Shown here in pieces: positions 40,371 to 48,107 of a stretch of DNA of 49,799 nucleotides. This DNA comes from a bacterium (GTDB lineage: Bacteria; Chloroflexota; Dormibacteria; Aeolococcales; Bog-877), in assembly GCA_021795235.1 (NCBI GenBank), contig JAJYPP010000020.1, positions 1-49,799 on the forward strand, written 5' to 3'. Positions within the stretch are counted from its first letter, which is position 1. Each line of letters opens with the position of its first letter. The notes beneath the pieces were generated by a model. It was not told the origin of the DNA. It worked only from the letters and a program-made list of their open reading frames with translations, and did not search any database. A program made the position numbers and the translations under genes.

Positions 40371-40741
40371 GAAGAGGAATCCGCGGCCTCGTCCCCCGGC
40401 CCGCCGAGCCGGTGCATGAGCTCCTCGATCATGCGCCGGGCCTCGGGATCCTCCAGCAGTCGCTCCTGGAACGCTTCTGCGGCGTGGCGGATCTGGGGAT
40501 CCCCCATCAGCCGCTCCTGCATCTTGGCGAACTGGTCCATCATGTCCTTGGCGGCAGTCTCCTGGGCGACCTGGAGCAGCACCGGCTGGGACGCGGCGGC
40601 CGTGACCGCCTCCAGCTGCTGGCGGATCATCTCGATGCCCTTGCAGCCCAAGCACTCCCCGCTGAGCTGGCAGTGGCAGAGGTGGCGCTTGAGTTGGTCG
40701 AGCTCCCGATGGATCCCACTGAGGTCGATCGGCTCGGTCAC
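40367..40741 (-). CDS. Hypothetical small protein with a four-cysteine cluster
   Basis: A 124-residue protein. Residues 22-33 contain C-H-C-x5-C-x-x-C (C22, C24, C30, C33), a likely zinc or iron-sulfur site, followed by helical segments with Q/E/M-rich coiled-coil character and an acidic C-terminus (D-E-A-A-D-S-S-S). I do not recognise the family. TACCCT lies six bases before the GTG at 40741 with no ribosome site, marking a leaderless promoter and the head of a three-gene unit with the CitE-like and trans-sulfuration-type genes. It could be a metal-binding accessory or sensor of that unit (inference). Confidence 0.6.
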   Translation of the reverse strand: MTEPIDLSGIHRELDQLKRHLCHCQLSGECLGCKGIEMIRQQLEAVTAAASQPVLLQVAQETAAKDMMDQFAKMQERLMGDPQIRHAAEAFQERLLEDPEARRMIEELMHRLGGPGDEAADSSS

Positions 40742-40765
40742 CTGCTCAGGGTACGCCAGTATCGG

Positions 40766-41569
40766 TCAGTAAACCGGTTCCAGAGGGCGGCGAGCGCGGA
40801 TCAGAGCGTGCCAGTAGCGATGGTAGAAGCGCCCCTCCCGCCACTGCGGCGTCAGCTGGCCATGGACCGCGGCGGGCGCGGTCTCGTAGTAGTCGAGCAG
40901 CCGCTTGCGCTCGGGAGCGCCCACCCCCGCCACCTCGAACCAATCCAGAATGTCCTTCTCCTGCTCGATCCGCTCAGCGTGTTCCACCGTGAACCCCATC
41001 GCCAGCAACAGCCCTCGCCACTCCTCCAGCGCCCGGCTGCGGACGTGGGACTGGTCACGGCCCACCTCCACCGCCTCCAGCCAGTCCCGGACCACCGGCG
41101 GCGGCGAGCAGTCGCTGACCGCGAAGGCCCCGCCTGGGACCAGCACCCGGTAGGCCTCGGCCACTGCCGGGAGGAGGTGGTGAAAGTGGTGCGGCGCCGA
41201 TCTCACCACCACCCGGTCGAAGCTCTCGGAGGGAAATGGCAGCTCCTCGGCGTTGGCCAGCACGAAGCTGACATTGCGCACCTCTCGGGAGGCGGCCAAG
41301 GAGCGCGCCTGCTCCAGCATCTCCTCGGTCAGGTCGAGCGCGACCACCTCCCGCACCAGGGGAGCGGCGGCCATGGCGACATGGCCCGCCCCGGTCGCCA
41401 CGTCCAGGACCCGATGGTTGGGCTTGAGGTCACAGATGGAGATGAAGCGCGCCAGCGCAACGGGATCCGAGTGGGTCGAGCTGGTGCGGTAGGCCTCCGC
41501 CACTCGCGCGAATTGCTCCCGGCTGTCCCCGGGTTCGCGTTCCCGCTGCGACTCGGAGCCGGAACTCAC
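40766..41569 (-). CDS. SAM-dependent class I methyltransferase
   Basis: A 267-residue methyltransferase of the UbiE/Methyltransf_11 type: motif I V-L-D-V-A-T-G-A-G-H-V (54-64), D/E after strand 2 in V-A-L-D-L-T-E-E-M, E-E-L-P-F, and S-F-D-R-V-V-V-R-S-A with P-H-H-F-H-H. The substrate is unknown. The GTG start overlaps the stop of the acidic PATAN-like gene (41566-41569). The C-terminal half is rich in tyrosine and aromatic residues (F-Y-H-R-Y-W-H). A 24-base gap separates it from the four-cysteine gene, which has its own promoter-like element. Confidence 0.85.
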   Translation of the reverse strand: MSSGSESQREREPGDSREQFARVAEAYRTSSTHSDPVALARFISICDLKPNHRVLDVATGAGHVAMAAAPLVREVVALDLTEEMLEQARSLAASREVRNVSFVLANAEELPFPSESFDRVVVRSAPHHFHHLLPAVAEAYRVLVPGGAFAVSDCSPPPVVRDWLEAVEVGRDQSHVRSRALEEWRGLLLAMGFTVEHAERIEQEKDILDWFEVAGVGAPERKRLLDYYETAPAAVHGQLTPQWREGRFYHRYWHALIRARRPLEPVY

Positions 41570-43305
41570 AAGGGATAGCCGGCCAGCAGGGTCTCGAGCG
41601 GAATCGGCTCAAGTGACTGCGGCCCCCCGAAGCGGACATCTATCTCAGAGTCCAGGTCCTTGATCAGTTCCCGTAGGGGAGCGAGGTCCGACTCGGGGGC
41701 GGCGGTGCCGGAGTAGGCGCCCACCAGCCGTCCCTCGTCGAAGAGGGCGACCCCGATCCCCGCGCTCGACTGCACCACCAACCCGCCGGACGCGGAGCGC
41801 TTGCTCAGGTAGCTGCGCAAGCCGTCGAGATCGACGAACATGGCCCCCAGCCCCGCGAAGTGGACGGGAGCGTGCAGCAGCAGCCCCAGGCCGCGGGCGA
41901 TCTCCAGTGGATAGGTGATCACGCTGATGATGTCGTGGCTGTTGGGGAAGGTGGGGAAGGAGACCCGGGTGGAGGTGCTGAGCCTGCCCTGGGAGTCGGA
42001 GGCGACCGCCACCACGTAGCCCTCCACCAGCACTATGTAGGTGTTGCGGCCGTCGGCGGAGGCCACGTGCATGACCCCGGTGTGCCCCTCTCCTGCCAGG
42101 TGGCGGAGAAGGCGGGCAGGGTCGGTGAAGCCCACGCTCAGGTTGCGGAACATGAGCTCGCCCTCGGGGAGCGGAAATGCCCGCGCGGCCTCGATCAGGG
42201 TGTCACCGCTCTCCGCCCGGGGGGACTCATCGAGCGCCTGGTAAACGGGCGCCTCCGCCGCCTCGCGGGAGGAGACTGACCAGGCCGTCTCAGATACGGC
42301 GACCACCTCGGGGAGCTGATCAGGCTCGAAAGGCTGGATGTCAGACGGCTCAGACTCGCTCTCTTCGGACTCGCTGTCTGAGGTCGCGGCCTCCGCCTCA
42401 AAGGCCGCAGGCTCCTCGACCTCTTCGGACTCGCTGTCTGGGGCCGCGGCCTCCACCTCAAGAGCCGCGGGCTCCTCGATCTCTTCAGCCAGGGTCGCAG
42501 AGTACTCGTCCGGCTCCTCTTCGGACACCGACGGGAATGGCTCCGAGGCCACCTCTGCGGCCTCATCCGTAGAGCCCGGAGCGAACGGGGTTCCCTCCGC
42601 CCCTTCGCGGTCACCGGTCGACCAGAGTTGCGCTCCGGGATCCACGTCCTCCTGGGGCCAGATCCCGCCGCCCGCTGGCGCATCGGTTGACTCGGAGGTG
42701 CCGGAGCCGCCAGGGTCTCCTCCCAATCCGCCGCTCCAGGGGGAGGTCTCGCTCTCGGTGTCCGAGGTCACGGGCTCGAAGGACGGGAAGCCGCCACCCA
42801 GAAGGGGAGAGGGTGTCCAAGCAGGTAGCTCCGAGGACTCGGAGCTGGGCTGGAACCTGAAGGGATCGTCGGCAGCGGAACTCGACCAAGGCTCGTCGGC
42901 AGGGGAGGTCTCCTCCGCTGCGGCGGGCAGCTCCTCGTCGCCGCTGGTGGCCGTGGGCTCGCCCTCCTCCGACGGCCCTGGATTCTCCAGGTTCACCTCA
43001 TAGCCGCCTTGGTCAGTCGGGACATCCGTCGCATCAGACGGATCCGAGGCATCGGCCCCGGTCGCCTCCTGGTCCGGTCGCTCCCGCTCCTCCTCCTTGC
43101 GCCTGCCGAACACACGGTGAATTTGGAGTTCGAAGGGGTCGGGCCGACGGGGCTCGGGGCGGCCATCCCATCCGACCGGGATGGGTGCGGGAATCAGGCG
43201 CGGCCCACCCAGCCCCTGCTCAAGGAGATCGAGCAGTCGCCGCAGCAAGCCCGGGGAGCCTGATGGGCGCCTACTACTTCCGGATCCGCGTTGGCTGTTG
43301 TCCAT
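41566..43305 (-). CDS. Acidic, low-complexity protein with C-terminal PATAN/DUF4388-like and roadblock-like modules
   Basis: A 579-residue protein in two parts. Residues about 45-365 form an acidic Ser/Glu/Pro-rich linker, predicted disordered, with an imperfect 20-residue tandem repeat (E-E-P-A-A-x-E-x-E-A-A-x-x-D-S-E-S-E-E). The C-terminal 200 residues are ordered: H-L-A-G-E-G-H-T-G-V-M-H-V...Y-I-V-L-V-E-G-Y-V-V-A-V is like the PATAN/DUF4388 core (T-G-x-L...F-x-x-G-x-I-x-x-A), and a second unit (S-A-S-G-G-L-V-V...V-A-L-F-D-E-G-R-L-V-G-A) repeats the pattern, as in roadblock-like regulators. The start ATG has AGGAG nine bases upstream. A role in signalling or complex assembly is inference. 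Confidence 0.62.
   Translation of the reverse strand: MDNSQRGSGSSRRPSGSPGLLRRLLDLLEQGLGGPRLIPAPIPVGWDGRPEPRRPDPFELQIHRVFGRRKEEERERPDQEATGADASDPSDATDVPTDQGGYEVNLENPGPSEEGEPTATSGDEELPAAAEETSPADEPWSSSAADDPFRFQPSSESSELPAWTPSPLLGGGFPSFEPVTSDTESETSPWSGGLGGDPGGSGTSESTDAPAGGGIWPQEDVDPGAQLWSTGDREGAEGTPFAPGSTDEAAEVASEPFPSVSEEEPDEYSATLAEEIEEPAALEVEAAAPDSESEEVEEPAAFEAEAATSDSESEESESEPSDIQPFEPDQLPEVVAVSETAWSVSSREAAEAPVYQALDESPRAESGDTLIEAARAFPLPEGELMFRNLSVGFTDPARLLRHLAGEGHTGVMHVASADGRNTYIVLVEGYVVAVASDSQGRLSTSTRVSFPTFPNSHDIISVITYPLEIARGLGLLLHAPVHFAGLGAMFVDLDGLRSYLSKRSASGGLVVQSSAGIGVALFDEGRLVGAYSGTAAPESDLAPLRELIKDLDSEIDVRFGGPQSLEPIPLETLLAGYPL
42361..42480 (-). repeat. 60-bp tandem repeat inside the acidic protein gene
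   Basis: Two adjacent 60-base units (42361-42420 and 42421-42480) share about 50 of 60 bases, followed by a partial third (42481-42487). The period is a multiple of three, so the frame is kept and a 20-residue Glu/Ala/Ser-rich unit is repeated. Confidence 0.85.
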
Positions 43306-43438
43306 GGCATCAACTCCTGAAGAGCGACCGGTCCGCCTGCGGGGGCGAGTCAAGAAGTGGCGCTCGAAGGCGATTCATCCGCGAAGTGTACGCAAGAACC
43401 AGCGGCCCTGGGTCACTACGCTCATCAAAGAACGCTGC

Positions 43439-44587
43439 TCAGGCGGGAACGGGAGCACCGATGGGGCTGGGGTCGGAGCGGCCGGCGGGGTCGAAACCCA
43501 TTCGTCTCAACCAAAGCTCCGGGCGGCGAACCTCTCTCCAACTGGGCAGCGACTCTGCCGACAGCCACACCCTATCCAAGGCGGCTTGCCCCCCCTGGGC
43601 CTGGATCTCCCGCAGGAAGCGCTCTCCCTGCTGATACTGCTGGAGCTTGAATCCCACCCCGGAGATGAGCAATATCAGGCGCTCAAGTGAACTCGCGGGC
43701 TCATGGCGGCGGTGGAAGGCGGCGTCCAGGGTGTCGAAGTCGGGAAGGTGACGGCGTCCGACCTCGCGCATCACGAAGTTACCGTGCCCCTCCAGCACCG
43801 CCATCGTGGCCTGCACCCTGCCCACCAGCGCCAACTGAGGGCGGAGGTTTCGGGCCGTGCGCAGCACCTCCTCCAGCCCGCTGAGGCCCCTCCCCCCGGG
43901 CAGCCTGGTCAGCTCCTCGACCATGCCCGTGAGGTGGGGTGCCAGCCAGGGATGGAGCTCGAACTGCCAGGCGTGCGTGAGCTCGTGCAGCATCAGCCAG
44001 CGCCGCAGCGAGTCTATCGGTAGCTCTGACTTGCCCTGAAAGTTACGGACGTTGGGCTCCACGATCAGCAAGGCCGGCGTCGGCAGCTCCTGGCGATCCG
44101 TCCCGGGGAAGCTCAGCACCGGGTCGTACTGACCCAGCACCCGGCTCCCCATGTAGCCCAGCAGGGTGCCCAGGTACAGGCTGGTGGGCACTCGCATCAG
44201 GGTGCCGGCCCGAAGGGTGCCGAGCTTTCCCTGAGCTGCTTCCAGGGGCTGGACCATCCGCCTCATCATGGCCAGGTTCTGATCCAGGAAACCGCGCCGC
44301 CCGACCACCCTCACCCGCCCAAAGCTGTTGCCCTGGGCCCCGGTTCCGCAGGCCTCAGCGATCAGGGGAACCAACTCCGCCACCAAGGGCTCGTACTCGA
44401 GTGCGGCCCGATCTGCCATTTCGAGCCCGTCAGGACCAACCCGCTGGTACGCGGTCCGCCGCGCCAGCTCCCAGTCGAGCATGGACTCGTCGGAGCTGGA
44501 TCTCAGCTTGGAGACGCTCCGCTCAGCGGCGATGGCCACCCCAGCCGCGAGCGCGGACCAGGCCAGCACCGACTTCAGGTCGGGCAT
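43439..44587 (-). CDS. Zinc-dependent metalloprotease, DUF2342 ('F420 biosynthesis-associated') family
   Basis: A 382-residue protein with H201-E-L-T-H205 (H-E-x-x-H) and the distant E-G-H-G-N (E266), together a zinc site of the gluzincin kind, as in the DUF2342 family. That family is often labelled coenzyme F420 biosynthesis-associated in actinobacteria, though the role is not proven. A short hydrophobic N-terminal segment (about 8-22) may anchor or export it. TATGAT lies six bases before the ATG (44599-44594), so the mRNA is probably leaderless. No F420 genes (fbiA/B/C) are in the window. Confidence 0.88.
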   Translation of the reverse strand: MPDLKSVLAWSALAAGVAIAAERSVSKLRSSSDESMLDWELARRTAYQRVGPDGLEMADRAALEYEPLVAELVPLIAEACGTGAQGNSFGRVRVVGRRGFLDQNLAMMRRMVQPLEAAQGKLGTLRAGTLMRVPTSLYLGTLLGYMGSRVLGQYDPVLSFPGTDRQELPTPALLIVEPNVRNFQGKSELPIDSLRRWLMLHELTHAWQFELHPWLAPHLTGMVEELTRLPGGRGLSGLEEVLRTARNLRPQLALVGRVQATMAVLEGHGNFVMREVGRRHLPDFDTLDAAFHRRHEPASSLERLILLISGVGFKLQQYQQGERFLREIQAQGGQAALDRVWLSAESLPSWREVRRPELWLRRMGFDPAGRSDPSPIGAPVPA

Positions 44588-44609
44588 GTCCCGATCATAT
44601 GCCGATCCA

Positions 44610-45416
44610 TCACCCGGGGCGCCGCCGGAACACGAACTCGCGTCCGACGAACTCGAACCCCAGCGGGTAATAGAGTGGCCTGAGCTCGGGGCCCTGAAAG
44701 CACAGGACCGGGGTCAGGCCCTCATCAAGGGCTGCCGCCGTGGCCGCCATGACCACCGAGGTGGCGGCTCCACGGCGGCGCCGCTCAGGGGTGGTGGCCA
44801 CGCCGCCCACCTCGACCACGGTTCCAAACGACTTGGTCCAACGCGCGGCCGCGACCATGCCTCCGTCAAGCTCGGCGATCCAGGTGCGCTCGCGCTCCAC
44901 CCTCGCCGCCCACTCGGCAGGCGAGGCCAACCGCATCCACGGCACCGAGTCATAGGTGCGCCAGAGCTCCTCAGCGTCCGCCGAGGTGGCCACCCTGACC
45001 GGGAGCAGGGGCCGCGCCGGGACCCGCAGGGTGGCGGCGACCGTCATCTCCCTCACGCTCGCCTCGAACGCTGGGCCGGGGTCCCCGGCCAGATGGGCTT
45101 CGAGGCAGGTGACCCGGTCCAAGGAGCCGAGCCTCTCCGCCAGGAGCCCGGCGGCGGCGGGGAATCCCTCCCGGGATGGGGCGTACAGGTGCAGGCGGGT
45201 GCCGTGGGCCAGCGCCACCGCGCGCACCGCCCCGGCCCGCTCGCGGAGGGCCAGCAAGCTGAAACCGGTCTGCGCCTCCTCCTCGACGCGCCTCAAGGTA
45301 TCTCCGAAGTGCAGCCCCGCCCAGCCCTGGGCGAGTAGGAACGTGCCCACGGCGTCTCGCTCCTCGCGCGAGCGCACCTGCGCGAATCCAATTGGGGAAG
45401 CCCCCGGCTCTCTCAT
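44610..45416 (-). CDS. GNAT family N-acetyltransferase
   Basis: A 268-residue protein. The C-terminal GNAT fold has V-G-G-V-A-T-T-P-E-R-R-R-R-G-A-A-T (acetyl-CoA loop) and Y-Y-P-L-G-F-E-F-V-G-R-E near the end; the N-terminal half is probably a degenerate GNAT copy, as in two-domain GNATs. The substrate is unknown. The ATG at 45416 has GATCAT six bases before it; a GTG at 45458 would extend it by 14 residues. It is divergent from groEL, and its upstream region neighbours the CIRCE operator. It ends 22 bases before the metalloprotease start. Confidence 0.78.
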   Translation of the reverse strand: MREPGASPIGFAQVRSREERDAVGTFLLAQGWAGLHFGDTLRRVEEEAQTGFSLLALRERAGAVRAVALAHGTRLHLYAPSREGFPAAAGLLAERLGSLDRVTCLEAHLAGDPGPAFEASVREMTVAATLRVPARPLLPVRVATSADAEELWRTYDSVPWMRLASPAEWAARVERERTWIAELDGGMVAAARWTKSFGTVVEVGGVATTPERRRRGAATSVVMAATAAALDEGLTPVLCFQGPELRPLYYPLGFEFVGREFVFRRRPG

Positions 45417-45474
45417 GCCCTCATGATCGCCGACCGGGCCCGCCGGCTGCTCTGGCACTTCTGCTCATCGCCTG

Positions 45475-45501
45475 CTAGCACTCGGCGGCCGTGAGTGCTA
45501 A
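45475..45501. promoter_or_regulatory. CIRCE operator (HrcA site) upstream of groEL
   Basis: CTAGCACTC-N9-GAGTGCTAA matches the CIRCE consensus (TTAGCACTC-N9-GAGTGCTAA) except for the first base. TAAAAT (45499-45504) is a likely -10 overlapping its right arm. HrcA repression of groEL until heat shock is expected. Confidence 0.92.
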
Positions 45502-45557
45502 AATGGCGGCACCGAGTGATCAACCGGATCATGTGGGGAAATTAGGAGAGGAAGCGT

Positions 45558-47165
45558 ATGCCCAAGCAGTTGCTGTTCGACACCGAGGCGCGAGCCGCGC
45601 TCAAGCGCGGGGCCGACAAGGTCGCCGATGCAGTTCGGATCACCATCGGCCCCAAGGGCCGCAACGTGGTCCTCGACAAGAAGTTCGGCAGCCCGACCAT
45701 TACCAACGACGGGGTCACCATCGCCAAGGAGATCGAGCTGGAGGACCCCTTCGAGAACATGGGGGCTCAGCTGGTCAAGGAGGTGGCCAGCAAGACCAAT
45801 GACATCGCCGGCGACGGCACCACCACCGCGACCGTGCTGGCGGCGGCGATGATCAACGAGGGCCTCCGTCACGTTGCCCACGGCGCCAACCCAGTGCAGG
45901 TCAAGGTCGGCATCCAGAAGGCGGTCGATCTGGTGGTCGCCGAGATCAAGAAGCACTCCGTCTCCATCAGCGAGCGCGAGAAGATCGCCCAGGTCGCCTC
46001 CATTTCGGCGGCCGATCCCGGAATCGGCGAGACCGTCGCCGACGCCATGGAGAAGGTCGGCAAGGATGGCGTGATCACGGTCGAGGAGTCGAAGGGCATC
46101 GAGACCGAGCTCGAGCTGGTCGAGGGGATGCAGTTCGACAAGGGCTACATCAGCCCCTACATGGTGACCAACACCCAGGCCATGGAGGCGGTCCTCGAGG
46201 ATCCCTACATCCTCATCACCGACCGCAAGATCTCCGCGATCGCGGACCTGTTGCCGGTGGTCGAGAAGATCCACCAGTCCGGCAAGCCCCTGGTGGTGGT
46301 CGCTGAGGACGTCGATGGCGAGGCGCTCGCGACCCTGATCGTCAACAAGATCCGGGGCATCTTCACCGCCGTGGCGGTCAAGGCTCCCGGATTTGGAGAC
46401 CGCCGCAAGGCGATGCTCCAGGACATCGCGATCCTGACCGGCGGGACCGTGATCAGTGAGGAGTTGGGACTCAAGCTCGAGAACGTTCAGCTGGGACAGC
46501 TGGGGCGGGCTCGTCGGGTCCAGGTCACCAAGGACGACACCACCATCGTTGAGGGCGCCGGGCAGTCCGACGCCATCAAGGGCCGGATCGAGCAGATCAA
46601 GGCCGAGATCGACAAGTCGACCAGCGACTGGGACAAGGAGAAGCTCCAGGAGCGGCTCGCCAAGCTGGCCGGCGGCGTGGCCGTGATCAAGGTGGGTGCG
46701 GCCACCGAAACCGAGCTCAAGGAGCGCAAGCACCGTATGGAAGACGCGGTCTCGGCCACCCGGGCGGCGGTCGAGGAGGGCATCGTGCCCGGCGGCGGCA
46801 CCGTGCTGCTGCTGGCTCAAGCGGCCCTTAAGGACACCAAGCTCGAGGGCGACCAGCAGATCGGGGTGACCATCGTGCGCCGGGCGCTCGAGGAGCCGGC
46901 CCGGCAGATCGCCAACAACGCCGGCGCCGAGGGCTCGGTGGTGGTGGAGAAGGTACGGAGCCTGCCCGCCGGCCACGGCTACAACGCCGCCAACGGCGAG
47001 TACGTCGACATGGTGAAGGCGGGGATCATCGACCCCACCAAGGTGACCCGCTCGGCGGTCCAGAACGCAGCCTCCATCGCGGGACTGCTGTTGACCACCG
47101 AGTCCCTGATCACCGACATCCCCGAGAAGAAGTCGGCCGCAGCACCGGCGATGCCCGACTACTGA
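45558..47165 (+). CDS. groL: Chaperonin GroEL (60 kDa subunit)
   Basis: A 535-residue GroEL. It has [11 protein letters not shown], the ATP-site [10 protein letters not shown] (86-95), and E-E-G-I-V-P-G-G-G near residue 405. It folds proteins in the cytosol as a double ring with GroES. The ATG follows a good GGAGAGGA site. It has a CIRCE operator upstream and a strong terminator downstream. groES is not beside it, so this is a lone copy or has its partner elsewhere. The C-terminus ends A-A-P-A-M-P-D-Y instead of the common G-G-M repeat. Confidence 0.96.
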   Translation: MPKQLLFDTEARAALKRGADKVADAVRITIGPKGRNVVLDKKFGSPTITNDGVTIAKEIELEDPFENMGAQLVKEVASKTNDIAGDGTTTATVLAAAMINEGLRHVAHGANPVQVKVGIQKAVDLVVAEIKKHSVSISEREKIAQVASISAADPGIGETVADAMEKVGKDGVITVEESKGIETELELVEGMQFDKGYISPYMVTNTQAMEAVLEDPYILITDRKISAIADLLPVVEKIHQSGKPLVVVAEDVDGEALATLIVNKIRGIFTAVAVKAPGFGDRRKAMLQDIAILTGGTVISEELGLKLENVQLGQLGRARRVQVTKDDTTIVEGAGQSDAIKGRIEQIKAEIDKSTSDWDKEKLQERLAKLAGGVAVIKVGAATETELKERKHRMEDAVSATRAAVEEGIVPGGGTVLLLAQAALKDTKLEGDQQIGVTIVRRALEEPARQIANNAGAEGSVVVEKVRSLPAGHGYNAANGEYVDMVKAGIIDPTKVTRSAVQNAASIAGLLLTTESLITDIPEKKSAAAPAMPDY

Positions 47166-47187
47166 TCTCATCCTGGATGAGTCCAGC

Positions 47188-47220
47188 AAGCGGGGTGGCC
47201 CTCGGGCCGCCCCGCTTTTC
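47188..47220 (+). terminator. Rho-independent terminator of groEL
   Basis: A 14-bp stem (AAGCGGGGTGGCCC, 47188-47201, with GGGCCGCCCCGCTT, 47204-47217; one G-T pair) and a two-base loop, followed by TTTTCCTTTTCC. It lies 22 bases after the groEL stop. Confidence 0.88.
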
Positions 47221-47276
47221 CTTTTCCGGGCGGTCACCGGCCCAAACCTCGCCATGACGGACAATGGCCCCGTCTC

Positions 47277-48107
47277 ATGGCCGCCGTGCTCACGTTGCTC
47301 ACCGATTTCGGGACCGCCGACGGATACGCCGGGTCGCTGCTGGGCGCGGTCATGCAGGTGGCGCCCGAGTTGCGGGTGGAGACGATCACGCACGGGATCC
47401 CGCCTCACGACATCGGCGCCGGGAGCTACTGGCTGGCGGCCGCGGCGCCATCGTTTCCCAGCGGGACGGTCCACTGCGTGGTGGTGGATCCCGGCGTCGG
47501 CAGCGACCGCCCGCTGGTGGCAGGCCTGATCGACCAGCAGTTGGTCGTGGCCCCCGACAACGGGCTGCTGCACTTCATGTGGCTGCGGGGACGGGAGCGC
47601 ACGGTCTTTCACATCGACGAGAGTGCGCACCGGCCGGCCGCTCTCAGCTCCACCTTTCACGGCCGAGACCTGATCGGACCGCTGGCGGCCAGGCTGGCCC
47701 AGGGAAGCGTCCGGTTGGAGGAGCTGGGCCAGCGGCTGCGCAGCCCCCGTCTCCTCCCCGCGTTGCTGCCCGAAGGAGACGGGAGCGGTACCGTCGCCCG
47801 GGTGGTGGTGGTGGACCGCTTCGGGAATGTCATCACCGCGGTGGCCAGGACACCCTGGTACGCTCCGGTCCCGGTGGGCGTGGCCCTGCCCAGCGGTCAG
47901 GTGATCAGCCAGGTGGTTCGCACCTACTCTGAGATCGAGGGCGATGTGGGGCTGCTCTGGAACAGCTCGGGGCACCTCGAGATCGCCGCCAAGGGCGCCA
48001 GCGCCGCTGCCCGGGCCGGTCTGCGGGCTGGAGATCGGGTCAAGATCCTGTGGGCCGACTCGGCCGCGGCCCCCGCCGGGATCTCCCTGGAAGGCGCGAG
48101 GACTTGA
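47277..48107 (+). CDS. SAM hydrolase / SAM-hydroxide adenosyltransferase (DUF62 family)
   Basis: A 276-residue member of the DUF62 family, whose characterised members split S-adenosylmethionine into adenosine and methionine with hydroxide. It has the N-terminal L-L-T-D-F-G-T-A-D-G-Y, V-V-V-D-P-G-V-G-S, A-P-D-N-G-L-L and S-T-F-H-G-R-D-L-I-G-P-L-A-A segments, and a C-terminal domain with D-R-F-G-N-V-I-T. The related fluorinase and chlorinase have a different halide loop; nothing here points to halide use. The ATG at 47277 is preceded by GACAAT at 11 bases. The stop overlaps the next gene by four bases (TTGA). Confidence 0.9.
   Translation: MAAVLTLLTDFGTADGYAGSLLGAVMQVAPELRVETITHGIPPHDIGAGSYWLAAAAPSFPSGTVHCVVVDPGVGSDRPLVAGLIDQQLVVAPDNGLLHFMWLRGRERTVFHIDESAHRPAALSSTFHGRDLIGPLAARLAQGSVRLEELGQRLRSPRLLPALLPEGDGSGTVARVVVVDRFGNVITAVARTPWYAPVPVGVALPSGQVISQVVRTYSEIEGDVGLLWNSSGHLEIAAKGASAAARAGLRAGDRVKILWADSAAAPAGISLEGART

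Noticed and set aside
42361..42487. CRISPR-like repeat
   Set aside because: The units are directly adjacent with no spacers, keep the reading frame and encode part of a protein.
47277..48107. Fluorinase/chlorinase
   Set aside because: The general DUF62 motifs are present, but no halogenase loop or fluorometabolite genes are seen; SAM hydrolase is the simpler call.
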